Shown: one piece after another, positions 1 to 8,350 of the stretch
How positions within the stretch are numbered: the first letter of the stretch is position 1
Layout: each line of letters opens with the position of its first letter
Origin: Phenylobacterium sp. LH3H17
GTDB taxonomy: Bacteria; Pseudomonadota; Alphaproteobacteria; Caulobacterales; Caulobacteraceae
Assembly (NCBI RefSeq): GCF_024298925.1
Contig: NZ_CP101283.1
Coordinates: 3,167,001 to 3,231,000 of the forward strand
Direction: 5' to 3'
DNA length: 64,000 nucleotides
Program-made: the position numbers and the translations under genes
The notes under the pieces: model-generated
Databases searched by the model: none
Told to the model about the DNA's origin: nothing
Seen by the model: the letters and a program-made list of their open reading frames with translations, nothing else

Positions 1-252
1 GACGACATGCTCGACACCCGCGGTGGCTCGGCGACCTTCGCCACCAACCAGAACGGCCGCAAGATCAAGGCCTTCGTCACCAACGACATCACCTATCGCG
101 TGAACCTGCCCTGGGACACGACGTTGACCGCCGCGGTGATCAACGCCTTCGACGCGGACCCGCCGTTCGCCCGCCTCGATCTCAGCTACGACCCGTTCAC
201 GGCCAATCCGCTCGGCCGCTACTACAAGCTGGGCGTCACCAAGCGGTTCTAG
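1..252 (+). CDS. TonB-dependent receptor, C-terminal fragment
   Basis: The frame is already open at base 1, so the gene starts left of the window and only the last 83 residues are seen. They look like the final strands of an outer-membrane beta-barrel: alternating polar and hydrophobic residues, a PPFARLDLSYDP segment typical of TonB-dependent receptors, and the end GRYYKLGVTKRF, with the terminal Phe used as the barrel-assembly signal. Receptors of this kind import siderophores, vitamins or other nutrients with energy from TonB; the substrate cannot be told from this end. A strong intrinsic terminator follows 28 bases after the stop. Confidence 0.8.
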   Translation, partial: DDMLDTRGGSATFATNQNGRKIKAFVTNDITYRVNLPWDTTLTAAVINAFDADPPFARLDLSYDPFTANPLGRYYKLGVTKRF

Positions 253-280
253 GAGGTCTTCCCCCTCGAGAACCACGACT

Positions 281-312
281 GGCCGGTCCCCAAGGGGGCC
301 GGCCTTTTTTTT
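281..312 (+). terminator. Rho-independent terminator of the TonB receptor gene
   Basis: GGCCGGTCCCC and GGGGGCCGGCC pair over 10-11 bp (one G-T pair) around a tiny loop, followed directly by eight T residues. It lies just after the receptor stop codon. This is the clearest intrinsic terminator in the left part of the window. Confidence 0.9.
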
Positions 313-703
313 GCGCGCGTCTCCGACGCGCTGGCCCTGTGTGCAGGGGAGGAGGACGGGCGCACTGAGCAAGCCGTCGGATCCACTTGTGTAGAGATTG
401 CGCGAGTCAGCTAAGCGCCATTTCCGGACATCGCCGCAGCGCCGGTATCCTGGCCCTTGTCGGACTGGCGTCCACGTGTCTCCCCCAGAGGCGAAGCCTG
501 TGCTCTCGCCCGCGGGAAGACATTTCAGGCTTGGCGATTGCCGTCAAACACGGGAACATGACCACATTCCCTGCCCTCCAACGTCAGATGCCATCCAAAC
601 AGTTCCGACGCCGGCCGAGATAGCCGCTGTGCGCCATCAATGGACATGGGCCCGGAGCGTCGCCTATCGAGCGCTCGGGCCGCCGCGCTCGGGAATGGCG
701 CTG
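313..703. other. non-coding stretch, nothing recognised
   Basis: About 390 bases lie between the terminator and the convergent stop of the acyl-CoA synthetase gene. Short open frames exist on the plus strand (for example 387-623 and 398-778), but they overlap one another, run into the synthetase gene, have no ribosome-binding site and resemble no protein I know. No repeat, RNA gene or hairpin stands out. Confidence 0.5.
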
Positions 704-2206
704 CTAGCGAAGCCCCAGACGATCGGCCAAGCCGATGCGCTGCAGCTTGCCCGTAGGACCCTTGGGAAGCTCATCTAAGAACATGATGCGGCCGGGAACC
801 TTGAACGCCGCCAAGCGCCGCGCCACAAATGCAACGATTTCGCGCTCGGTGACCATGGCCCCGGTCTGGAGAACCACAAGGGCAGCGACCGTCTCGCCAA
901 GCAAGTCATGCGGCAGAGCAAAGGTCAGCGCCTCCGCTACAGCTGGATGGTCAAGCAATGCTTCGTCCACCTCGCGGGGCGAGATCTTCTCACCCCCGCG
1001 ATTGATGATCTCCTTCAACCGGCCCGTGAGGGTCAGGTAGCCTTCAGCGTCGACAGCGCCCTGATCGCCGGTGTGGAACCAGCCATGCGCGAACGCCTGT
1101 TCGGTGGCCTCCGGATTGTGTTCATAGGCGTCGAGAAGGTTGGCGCCTCGCAGCACCACTTCGCCAATTTGGCCGGGACTCAATAGCTCTCCGGTTTCAT
1201 CCATGATCGCCACCTCCATCCCTACTGGCCGACCGACACTTCCGGCGCGCCGTTCACCCGGAGGCAACGGATTGGACGCGATCTGATGGGCCGCCTCGGT
1301 CATGCCGTAGGCTTCGATGACGGGACATCCGAAGACATCCTCCAGCTGCCGGAGCACGCTCGGCGCCAGGGGCGATGAGGACGAGCGCACGAACCGAAGG
1401 CCGAGAGCCCGAGTGGCCGACGGCGCACGCTGGCCGCGCGCGGCGATCGCCTGGTGCATAGTCGGGACCGCAGAATACCAGGTCGCCGAGCCCTGCTCGA
1501 GCCACCTGAACATGCTCAGTGCATTAAATCCGGGCGTACATACCACGGTCGCGCCGGCATGAAGGGAACTCGCCAGCACCCCGACAAGTCCGTGGATGTG
1601 AAACAGCGGCATGATGTTGAGACATCTGTCGCCCGCCGCAAGTCGGAGCGTCTGAACGATGTTTTGCGCCGAAGCCTGTAGCTTCGCGTGGCTTAACGGC
1701 ACGAGCTTCGGGCGTGAGGTTGTGCCGGAGGTGTGTAGCAGGAGGGCTAGATCCAGCGATCCGGCTAAGCGGGGCTGGCGGGCCGGGCCGACGGGCGTCG
1801 CGTTGATGCGAGCATCGAGCTTCCCATCCTCAGACGCCATGGCGAAACGAAGGATGGGCAGCCCTAGGCGTTCCGCCGCTGCCTCAGCTGCTGCGTTTCC
1901 CATTGCGCCGACAACCAGGGCGCGGACGCCCGCGTCCTCCATGTAGAAGCGAAACTCCTCGCTGGTGTAGGCCGGGTTGAGAGGAGCGATAGCCGTCGCG
2001 CTGCTGAAGGCCACGAACGCTACCGCCATTTCAACGCCGTTTGGCATCACCAGGGCGAGCCGATCGCCGTGGCCGAGGCCTAGCGCCGCCAACCGGGCAC
2101 GAACCGCCGCGGAGAGGCCATTAAGGTCACCATAGGACAAGGTCGGGCCGTCGATCTCACAGATCGCCGGCGCCGCGTCGGCGCCTCCGAATAGGTACTC
2201 CATCAT
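704..2206 (-). CDS. acyl-CoA synthetase, AAE3/Pcs60 (oxalate-CoA ligase-like) type
   Basis: This 500-residue protein belongs to the ANL superfamily of AMP-forming acid-CoA ligases, which make an acyl-AMP and then an acyl-CoA. The ATP-binding motif HTSGTTSRPK is at about residues 158-167, followed by the MPLFHIHGL segment, YGMTEA at about 310, GWFHTGD at about 375, GRLKEIINRGGEKISP at about 397-412, and the C-terminal catalytic Lys in GPTGKLQR near 488. The TSGTTSRPK form and the surrounding sequence closely resemble plant AAE3 and yeast Pcs60 oxalyl-CoA synthetases, but bacterial members are not proven to use oxalate. No formyl-CoA transferase or oxalyl-CoA decarboxylase is nearby. The protein starts MMEYLF; either of the first two ATGs could serve. 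Confidence 0.85.
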   Translation of the reverse strand: MMEYLFGGADAAPAICEIDGPTLSYGDLNGLSAAVRARLAALGLGHGDRLALVMPNGVEMAVAFVAFSSATAIAPLNPAYTSEEFRFYMEDAGVRALVVGAMGNAAAEAAAERLGLPILRFAMASEDGKLDARINATPVGPARQPRLAGSLDLALLLHTSGTTSRPKLVPLSHAKLQASAQNIVQTLRLAAGDRCLNIMPLFHIHGLVGVLASSLHAGATVVCTPGFNALSMFRWLEQGSATWYSAVPTMHQAIAARGQRAPSATRALGLRFVRSSSSPLAPSVLRQLEDVFGCPVIEAYGMTEAAHQIASNPLPPGERRAGSVGRPVGMEVAIMDETGELLSPGQIGEVVLRGANLLDAYEHNPEATEQAFAHGWFHTGDQGAVDAEGYLTLTGRLKEIINRGGEKISPREVDEALLDHPAVAEALTFALPHDLLGETVAALVVLQTGAMVTEREIVAFVARRLAAFKVPGRIMFLDELPKGPTGKLQRIGLADRLGLR

Positions 2207-2468
2207 GATGAGGTTGGCCCCGGCATCCTGAGCGCCCCTGCGTCAGGGCCACGCCCCTAATAGTTTGAGTTCCCGATCACTTCAAACAGCATGGTTCTTC
2301 AGGGGGTCGGAAGCGGACATTCTCAAGGGCTGCGAAGAGCCCGTTTCAGACCTTGGAGAAAACGCGCGAGCCTCGCGCCTCGCACCACACCCCCTTGTGG
2401 AACATTGTTCGAAGCGTCTCGATAGCTCCGCGCCCGGCCCCGGGCGCTTCGACCTGAGAGGCGCGGCG

Positions 2469-3755
2469 ATGGCTGACGGAACGACGGACATTCTGAAGGA
2501 CAAACGCGCCGCCGCACGCAAGGCCGCCTACGAGACCCCGCTCGCGGAGCTCAACCCGGCCCGCGCCTCGCTCTTCCGCGACGACGCCATGTGGCCGATC
2601 TTCGAGCGCCTGCGCGCCGAGTCCCCGGTCCACTTCACGCCCGACAGCAACTACGGCCCCTACTGGTCGATCACCCGCTACGACGACATCATGGCGGTGG
2701 ACTCCAACCATCAGGTCTTCTCCTCGGCCAAGGGCATCACGCTCTCGCCCAAGGCCGCCCAGGGGTTCCGCGACCCCAACAACACCGCCACCAACTTCAT
2801 CGCCATGGATCCGCCGCGCCACGACGTGCAGCGCAAGACGGTGAGCCCGGCCCTGTCGCCCCACGCGCTCTCGATCATGGCCCCGCTGATCCGCGAGCGG
2901 GCCGGCCTGATCCTCGACAGCCTGCCGGTCGGCGAGCCCTTCGACTGGGTCGACCTGGTGTCGAAGGAGCTGACCACCATGACGCTCGCGACCCTGTTCG
3001 CCTTCCCCTTCGACGAGCGGCGCAAGCTCACCCGCTGGTCCGACGCCATGACCACCCCGCCGGGCTTCGGCGGCGGCGCCGCCAGCCTGCAGGAGCTGCG
3101 CGAGACCATGGCCGAGTGCTTCGGCTACTTCACCGAGCTCTGGAACCAACGGGTCAACGCCCCGCCCACCGGCGACCTGATCTCCATGCTGGCCCACGGC
3201 GAGGAGACCCGGAACATGACGATGGCGGAGTTCCACGCCAACGTCGCCCTGCTGATCATCGGCGGCAACGACACCACGCGGAACACCATCTCCGGCTCGG
3301 TCCTGGCGCTGAACCAGAACCCCGACCAGTACGCCAAGCTGCGCGCCAATCCGGCCCTGATCCCGTCCATGGTCTCCGAGACAATCCGCTGGCAGACCCC
3401 GCTCGCCCACATGTCCCGGACCGCGACCCAGGACTTCGAGCTGGGCGGCAAGACCATCAAGGCCGGCGACAAGGTGGTCATGTGGTACGTCTCGGGCAAC
3501 CGCGACGGGTCGGTGATCGAGAACCCCGACAGCTACATCATCGATCGCCCGCGACCGCGCCAGCACATGTCCTTCGGGTTCGGCATCCACCGCTGCGTGG
3601 GCAACCGCCTGGCCGAGCTGCAGCTCACCATCATCTGGGAAGAGATCATGAAGCGCTTCCCCGACATCCAGCTCCTGGAAGAGCCGAAGCGCAGCTACTC
3701 GGTCTTCGTGAAGGGCTACGAGGAGATGAAGGTCGTCCTGCCGGCCAGGCTCTAG
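2469..3755 (+). CDS. cytochrome P450, CYP153 family (alkane/fatty-acid terminal hydroxylase)
   Basis: The 428-residue soluble bacterial P450 has the haem loop HMSFGFGIHRCVGNR with the axial thiolate at Cys376, the I-helix segment GGNDTTRN at about 265, and ETIR (the ExxR motif) at 304. The run around residues 295-330, including IRWQTPLAHM and VVMWYVSGNRD, matches CYP153A enzymes, which hydroxylate the terminal carbon of alkanes, fatty acids or terpenoid side chains using a ferredoxin and ferredoxin reductase. No such partner is adjacent. The frame stays open upstream to a TTG at 2265, but ATG 2469 is preceded by GAGAGG and starts MADGTTDILKDKRAAARKAA, as is usual for the family. A TetR gene follows. 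Confidence 0.92.
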   Translation: MADGTTDILKDKRAAARKAAYETPLAELNPARASLFRDDAMWPIFERLRAESPVHFTPDSNYGPYWSITRYDDIMAVDSNHQVFSSAKGITLSPKAAQGFRDPNNTATNFIAMDPPRHDVQRKTVSPALSPHALSIMAPLIRERAGLILDSLPVGEPFDWVDLVSKELTTMTLATLFAFPFDERRKLTRWSDAMTTPPGFGGGAASLQELRETMAECFGYFTELWNQRVNAPPTGDLISMLAHGEETRNMTMAEFHANVALLIIGGNDTTRNTISGSVLALNQNPDQYAKLRANPALIPSMVSETIRWQTPLAHMSRTATQDFELGGKTIKAGDKVVMWYVSGNRDGSVIENPDSYIIDRPRPRQHMSFGFGIHRCVGNRLAELQLTIIWEEIMKRFPDIQLLEEPKRSYSVFVKGYEEMKVVLPARL

Positions 3756-3815
3756 GCTGGTTGCGGCGCGCCTGATCGTTCATGTTCCCGGCCGTCTCCG
3801 AAGGACGGCCACCAG

Positions 3816-4400
3816 ATGACGCGCCCCAAGATCGCCATCGCCGGAACCCTGCGCCGCCGCGCCCTGGATGCGGCGCGCAGCCTGGTCGACAAGGGTGGGG
3901 CCGAGGCCCTGCAGCTTAGGCTCATCGCCGCCGAGGTGGGCAGCGGGGTGGCCAGCCTCTACTACCACTTCGCCAACAAGGACGCCCTGCTGGCCGCCGT
4001 CGCGGTCGATGGCTGGCGCGAGCTCACCGGGAAGATCGAGCGCGCCAGGGCCAGCGGCAGGTTCCCCCACCAGATCGACGCGGCGTCGGCGGCCCTGCTC
4101 ACCTTCATCCGACGCAATCCGCACCTCTACGCCCTCATGCAGACCGAGCCGAGCCTGTCGGGCAATCTCGCCGTTCGCGCGGCCGAACAGCAGGCGCTTG
4201 AGGTGTTCCAGAGCGCCGTGCGCGACGACGACAGGGCGCCGCCGGACCGGGCCGAGGACATCGCGCTGGTGTTCTGGGTGCTTGGACGCGGCATAGCCTC
4301 GGCCGTCCATAGACAGGAGGACCCGGCGGCCGCCGAGCGCCTGGAGCAAGCCGTGCTGCGCGGCTTCGCCTTCCTGCTGTCCCGGGGTGCTTCGGCCTGA
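3816..4400 (+). CDS. TetR/AcrR family transcriptional regulator
   Basis: This 194-residue protein has an N-terminal TetR helix-turn-helix (about residues 10-55) with the diagnostic GVASLYYHFANKDALLAAV, followed by an all-helical ligand-binding region. ATG 3816 has GAAGGA upstream at good spacing. It lies 60 bases downstream of the CYP153 gene on the same strand, so it may be cotranscribed and could sense the P450 substrate; this is inferred from position only. The next gene starts 48 bases later with its own ATG. Confidence 0.85.
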   Translation: MTRPKIAIAGTLRRRALDAARSLVDKGGAEALQLRLIAAEVGSGVASLYYHFANKDALLAAVAVDGWRELTGKIERARASGRFPHQIDAASAALLTFIRRNPHLYALMQTEPSLSGNLAVRAAEQQALEVFQSAVRDDDRAPPDRAEDIALVFWVLGRGIASAVHRQEDPAAAERLEQAVLRGFAFLLSRGASA

Positions 4401-4448
4401 CGCGCGGGTCGCTTGACTCCCGTCGTCAGTCGGACAACACTTCGCTAC

Positions 4449-4787
4449 ATGGTGAAGTTTCAAGTCTCCGCTATCGACCGCACGTTCGCGGCGCTCGCCG
4501 ATCCCACCCGGCGCTACATCCTGCTGCGGCTGAACGACGAGCCGGGCCTTTCGGTGAGCGAACTCGCCCGGCCGTTTTCGCTGAAGCTTCCGGGGATGAT
4601 GAAGCATCTGGATGTCCTGTCCGACGCGGGATTGATCACACGCACCAAGACCGGCCGCACCGTGTCGGTGAACCTTTCGCCCGGGCCGATGCAGGAGGCG
4701 ATGGCTTGGCTGCAACGCTACGAGCGTTTCTGGACCGTTAGCCTCGATAGGCTTGTCGCGCTCGTCGAACAGGATGGCGAGCCATGA
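4449..4787 (+). CDS. ArsR-family winged-helix regulator
   Basis: The 112-residue protein carries the classic ArsR opening RTFAALADPTRRYILLRL, then the recognition helix in LPGMMKHLDVLSDAGLI and a wing in TRTKTGRTVSVNL. It lacks the Cys/His metal sites of true metal sensors. It belongs to the ArsR subgroup commonly paired with SRPBCC (AHSA1) genes, and the next gene is indeed SRPBCC, overlapping by 4 bp (ATGA). A TTG at 4413 would also be in frame, but ATG 4449 gives the normal family start. A close relative is encoded at 20324-20653. Confidence 0.88.
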   Translation: MVKFQVSAIDRTFAALADPTRRYILLRLNDEPGLSVSELARPFSLKLPGMMKHLDVLSDAGLITRTKTGRTVSVNLSPGPMQEAMAWLQRYERFWTVSLDRLVALVEQDGEP

Positions 4788-5218
4788 CCCTCCCCAGCGT
4801 GACCATCGTGCGCCGCATCAAGGCCTCGCCCGCCAAGGTCTATGCGGCGATCACCCAGCCCGAACTGATGATCCAGTGGTGGGGTCCGGACGCCGGGCCC
4901 ACGATCCGGGCCGAGGCCGACGTGCGCCCCGGTGGCCGGCTCAGCGTCGTGTTTCGTCTGCTGAACGGCGAGGAGCACAACCCCACCGGGGTCTATCGGG
5001 AGGTGGTTCCCGACAGGAAGCTGGTCTTCACCTGGGAATGGCCCGGAGCCCCGGAGCGGGAGTCGCTGGTCACCTTCCTGATCGAGCCGTTCGACGGCGG
5101 CTCTGAGCTGACCCTGATCCACGAGCGCCTTCCCGACGAGGCGGCGCGCGAAAGTCACCGGGCAGGCTGGAACGGCCTTGTCGACAAGCTGGTAGTGTTT
5201 CTTGGAGACGCCGAATGA
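4784..5218 (+). CDS. SRPBCC (AHSA1-like) domain protein
   Basis: The 144-residue single-domain protein has an AHSA1/START-like fold: the opening VTIVRRIKASPAKVYAAITQPELMIQWWGP, then a GGRLSVVFR strand and an ELTLIHERLPDEAARESHRAGW end with the helix that closes the ligand cavity. Such proteins bind small hydrophobic ligands; a specific role is unknown. It sits second in an ArsR-SRPBCC-GST operon with 4-bp overlaps on both sides, so all three proteins are probably made together, with the ArsR protein as local repressor. Confidence 0.88.
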   Translation: MTLPSVTIVRRIKASPAKVYAAITQPELMIQWWGPDAGPTIRAEADVRPGGRLSVVFRLLNGEEHNPTGVYREVVPDRKLVFTWEWPGAPERESLVTFLIEPFDGGSELTLIHERLPDEAARESHRAGWNGLVDKLVVFLGDAE

Positions 5219-5856
5219 GCGACCTGACCCTCACCACCTTCGACTGGGTTCCCGAGGCGCCTCGCGGCTTTGTGCGTGACATCCGTGTGCGCTGGGCGCT
5301 GGAAGAGGCCGGGTTGCCCTACCGCGTCGAGAGCACGCCGTTCCGGGACCGCGAGGCCGGGCATTTCGCGCACCAGCCCTTCGGCCAGGCGCCCTGGCTG
5401 ACCGACGGCGACCTCTCGATCTTCGAGAGCGGCGCGATCCTGCTGCACCTCGGCGAGCTTAGCGATGCGCTGCTGCCCGCCGATCGCCGCGGTCGCAGCG
5501 ACGCCAAGGAGTGGCTGTTCGCGGCCCTGAATTCCGTGGAGATGGCGAGCCTGCCCTGGTCGCTGTTGATGTTCTCCGGCGAGAGCAAGGACACGGGGGT
5601 CTGGAAGCTCTTCGACGGGTTCCTCAAGGCCCACCGGCTCCAGCACTTGGAGCCGGTCCTGGCGGGACGCGAATGGCTCGCCGCGACCTTCTCCATCGCC
5701 GACATCCTGATGGCCGACGTGCTGCGCCTGGTCGATCGGTTCGACGGCTTGGCGGACTATCCCGCCTGCCGCGCCTATGTCGCGCGCGCCACGGCTCGTC
5801 CGGCCTTCGTCAAGGCGCACGCGGATCAGATGGCGCATTTCGCAGCGGCCGACTGA
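5215..5856 (+). CDS. glutathione S-transferase family protein
   Basis: This 213-residue protein has an N-terminal thioredoxin-like domain (about 1-85), with VRWALEEAGLPYRVESTPF and the glutathione-contact end of the fold LTDGDLSIFESGAILLHL. An all-helical C-terminal domain follows, with FSIADILMADVLR. It would conjugate glutathione to electrophiles or act on related substrates. The start overlaps the SRPBCC stop (ATGA), which makes it the last gene of the ArsR-SRPBCC-GST operon. It converges with the LysR gene, whose stop lies 22 bases away. Confidence 0.87.
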   Translation: MSDLTLTTFDWVPEAPRGFVRDIRVRWALEEAGLPYRVESTPFRDREAGHFAHQPFGQAPWLTDGDLSIFESGAILLHLGELSDALLPADRRGRSDAKEWLFAALNSVEMASLPWSLLMFSGESKDTGVWKLFDGFLKAHRLQHLEPVLAGREWLAATFSIADILMADVLRLVDRFDGLADYPACRAYVARATARPAFVKAHADQMAHFAAAD

Positions 5857-5878
5857 GGGCGGACGCTCGGCGCATGCC

Positions 5879-6811
5879 CTAGGTCCCCATCCTGGTCCTG
5901 TAGGCCTCCCGCGCCTTGTGGCAGACGTCCCAGTAGGGCTCGCCGCCGAAGCGCTCGACCAGCAGCTCGGTGAGCGCCCGGACCTTGCCCGGCATGTGGC
6001 TGGCCGGCGGCGGCCGGACCACATAGAGCCCCGCCTCCGGGATCGGGTAGTCCTGCAGCAGCGGGACCAGTTCCCCGGCCTCGATGGCGTGGCCGGCCAG
6101 GAAGGTCGGCAGGGCGGCGATCCCCAGGCCCGCCACCGCCGCGGCCACCAGGGCCTGGCCGCTGTCGGCCTTGAAGCGGCCCTCCGGGCGGATGGTGATC
6201 AGCTTCCTGCCGTCGCGGAACGACCAGGCCTCCTGGCCCTGCAGCAGGGCGTCGTGGCCCACCAGGTCCTCGGGCGTCAGTGGCGTCCCACGGCGTTCCA
6301 GATAGGCCGGGCTCGCCACCACCGCGGCGTTGATCGGGGCGATCCGCCGGGCGATCAGGCTGGAGTCGGCCAGGTTGCCCAGCCGCACGGCCACGTCGAA
6401 CCGCTCGCCGATCAGGTCGACGAACCGGTCGCTGTAGGAGGCCGTCACCGCCAGCCTCGGATGACGCACGGCCAGCTCCGCCAGCACCGGCGCCAGGTGG
6501 GTCATGCCGAACGACAGGGGGGCTGCCACCCGCAGGCTGCCGACGATCTCCTCGCCGCGCTGGGCCAGCGAGTCCCGCGCCGCCTCCAGTTCGGCCAGGA
6601 CCCGGTCGGCGTGCTCCTTGAATTCCATCCCCGCCTCGGTGAGCGCCACCCCGCGCGTGGTGCGGCTCAGGAGCTGGGCGCCCAGCGAGGCTTCCAGCCG
6701 CGCGACCCGGCGGCTGACCATCGACTTCGACAGCGCCAGCCGCTGCCCCGCCCGGCCGAAACCGCCGGCCTCGGCGACCTCGACAAAGGCCCGGATGTCA
6801 TCCAGCTCCAT
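5879..6811 (-). CDS. LysR-family regulator, divergent from the azoreductase gene
   Basis: The 310-residue protein has the LysR helix-turn-helix at about 1-60 (MELDDIRAFVEVAEAGGFGRAG, then SKSMVSRRVARLEASLG) and a periplasmic-binding-like effector domain (about 90-300). I chose ATG 6811, giving MELDDIRAF, rather than the in-frame ATG at 6832, because it matches the family start. The gene is divergent from azoR across about 115 bases that contain an inverted repeat, the usual arrangement for a LysR protein controlling its neighbour. It probably responds to quinones or aromatic electrophiles, but that is inferred from the neighbour. Confidence 0.9.
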   Translation of the reverse strand: MELDDIRAFVEVAEAGGFGRAGQRLALSKSMVSRRVARLEASLGAQLLSRTTRGVALTEAGMEFKEHADRVLAELEAARDSLAQRGEEIVGSLRVAAPLSFGMTHLAPVLAELAVRHPRLAVTASYSDRFVDLIGERFDVAVRLGNLADSSLIARRIAPINAAVVASPAYLERRGTPLTPEDLVGHDALLQGQEAWSFRDGRKLITIRPEGRFKADSGQALVAAAVAGLGIAALPTFLAGHAIEAGELVPLLQDYPIPEAGLYVVRPPPASHMPGKVRALTELLVERFGGEPYWDVCHKAREAYRTRMGT

Positions 6812-6832
6812 GATGCAAGCGTTCCTCTGCAC

Positions 6833-6868
6833 GCAACAATCTGGTGCGTTATGTGGTGCTACTGTTGC
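6833..6868. promoter_or_regulatory. candidate LysR operator between lysR and azoR
   Basis: GCAACA at 6833-6838 and TGTTGC at 6863-6868 form a perfect 6-bp inverted repeat separated by 24 bases, inside the divergent promoter region. LysR proteins bind dyads of this size range in such gaps. The spacing is wider than the classic T-N11-A box, so the site is only a candidate. Confidence 0.35.
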
Positions 6869-6925
6869 ACGATGTGGACCCCCACCTCCAGGACATCAAT
6901 TCATCAGCGCTCTTGGAGGAGTGTC

Positions 6926-7531
6926 ATGTCCAATATCCTGGTTCTCAACAGCAGCCTCAGCGGCGAGGCCTCCGTCTCCCGCCTCCTGGTCGCCGACGCG
7001 GTCACCGAGCTCACCCAGCGCGATCCCGGCGCCACCCTGGTGTTCCGCGACCTCGCCGCCGCCCCCATTCCGCACCTGACCCTGGAAACCGTCGCCGGCG
7101 TCCGCGCTCAGGCGACCACGCCGGCCGAGCTGGCCTCCCGCGCCCTGTCCGACGAGTTGATCGCCGAGCTGCGCGCCGCCGACACCATCGTCATCGGTGC
7201 GCCGATGTACAATTTCAGCATCCCGACCACCCTGCGCACCTGGTTCGACCACGTCCTGCGCCCCGGCGTGACCTTCAGCTATTCCGAGGCCGGTCCGAAG
7301 GGTCTGATCGAGGGCAAGCGGGTGATCGTCGTGGAGGCGCGCGGCGGCCTCTATAGCGAAGGCCCGGCCCAGGCCGCGGACTTCCAGGAGCCCTATCTGC
7401 GCCAACTGCTGGGCTTCATCGGCATGACCGACGTCACCTTCATCCGCGCCGAGAAGATCGGCTACGGTCCCGACGCGCGCGACCAGGCGGTGGCCGACAG
7501 CCGCGCGGAGCTGGCCAGGCTGGCGGCCTAG
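6926..7531 (+). CDS. azoR: FMN-dependent NADH-azoreductase
   Basis: This 201-residue flavodoxin-fold enzyme matches the AzoR family. It has the N-terminal phosphate-binding stretch ILVLNSSLSGEASVSR, the FMN-contact APMYNFSIPTTLRTWFDHVLRPGVTF and the late EARGGLYSEGP loop. Such enzymes reduce quinones and azo compounds with NADH through bound FMN. ATG 6926 follows GGAGGA with ideal spacing; the frame is open far upstream but has no comparable start. It is divergent from a LysR gene, which probably controls it. Confidence 0.92.
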   Translation: MSNILVLNSSLSGEASVSRLLVADAVTELTQRDPGATLVFRDLAAAPIPHLTLETVAGVRAQATTPAELASRALSDELIAELRAADTIVIGAPMYNFSIPTTLRTWFDHVLRPGVTFSYSEAGPKGLIEGKRVIVVEARGGLYSEGPAQAADFQEPYLRQLLGFIGMTDVTFIRAEKIGYGPDARDQAVADSRAELARLAA

Positions 7532-7540
7532 GGGGCTCAA

Positions 7541-7690
7541 GATGCTCCCCCCACTGGGGGAGCTGTCAGCGAAGCTGACTGAGGGGGACTTTGACTCATC
7601 CGGCGTGGATGAAACCCCCTCCGTCACGCTCCGCTGACGCTACGCGCGCCACCTCCCCCAAACCGCGCTGCGCGCTGGGGGAGGATCTGG
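7541..7690 (+). repeat. intergenic palindromic repeat, copy R1 (A then B)
   Basis: This is the reference copy of a two-module repeat. Module A (about 7541-7598) has a CTCCCC/GGGGAG hairpin followed by the small palindrome GTCAGC-GAA-GCTGAC and GAGGGGGACTTTGACTC. Module B (about 7613-7690) runs from CCCCCTCCGTCAC to the hairpin CCTCCCCC ... GCGCTGCGCGC ... GGGGGAGG and ends GATCTGG. It fills the gap between azoR and the convergent GNAT gene. Six further copies occur in the window. Confidence 0.9.
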
Positions 7691-7696
7691 CCGTCG

Positions 7697-8206
7697 CTAC
7701 ACCTCCCGCCGCATGAACACCCGCGTGCTCTCATCGAGCCCCCGCGCCTCGTGCTCCGCGCGGATCTCGGCCATGCCTGGGGTCAGCACCTCGACATCCT
7801 CGAACCCCAATCGCCGGTAGTAGGGCGCGTTGAACGGCACGTCCTTGAAGGTCGAGAGCGTCAGCGCCGGCCAGCCGCGCGCCCGCGCCAGGTCGGCCAC
7901 CGCCGCGATCAGCCGCGCCCCGATCCCCCGCCGCTCATGGCTGGGCAGGACGTCCACCTGCTCGACATATCCGCAGCCTTCGACCTGGCGGAACATCACG
8001 AAGGCCACCGGGACCTCGCCCTCGCAGGCGACCAGCAGGCCGTTCTCGGCCACCCGCTCGGCCAGGGTCTCGGCGTCCGTGGGCTCGTCGTCGGCCAGCC
8101 AGGCCCGGTCAGTGTCGAGGAACCGTCTGGCGGAGGCGCGCTCGATGGCTCGCACGGCTTGGATATCGCCTGGCTCGGCCGCGCGAAGGCGCAGGTCATG
8201 GGTCAT
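7697..8206 (-). CDS. GNAT family N-acetyltransferase
   Basis: The 169-residue protein has the GNAT fold. Acetyl-CoA-binding motif A is in VEQVDVLPSHERRGIGARLIAAVADLA (about 80-105, core RRGIGARL), and motif B is in APYYRRLGFEDVEVL. The N-terminal RLRAAEPGDIQAVRAIERAS is typical. It would transfer an acetyl group to an amine of a small molecule or protein; the substrate is unknown. It is divergent from the DsbA-family gene across about 145 bases. Confidence 0.88.
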   Translation of the reverse strand: MTHDLRLRAAEPGDIQAVRAIERASARRFLDTDRAWLADDEPTDAETLAERVAENGLLVACEGEVPVAFVMFRQVEGCGYVEQVDVLPSHERRGIGARLIAAVADLARARGWPALTLSTFKDVPFNAPYYRRLGFEDVEVLTPGMAEIRAEHEARGLDESTRVFMRREV

Positions 8207-8350
8207 TGGAATCGTCCGAAAGAAGTGGATCCAGGGGCTGGGGCGGTCTGGCGCTCAGTCTTTCAAGGATCGCGGTCTCCGGGGGCTCGCCGAGCGGGTC
8301 GGTCGATCCTAGTCTAGGGGCGCCGGCCGCAGCGCGCCAAGGATCGCGAC

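Noticed and set aside
387..778. Two overlapping short plus-strand frames near the left end
   Set aside because: No ribosome-binding site, no recognisable protein, mutual overlap and overlap with the acyl-CoA synthetase gene.
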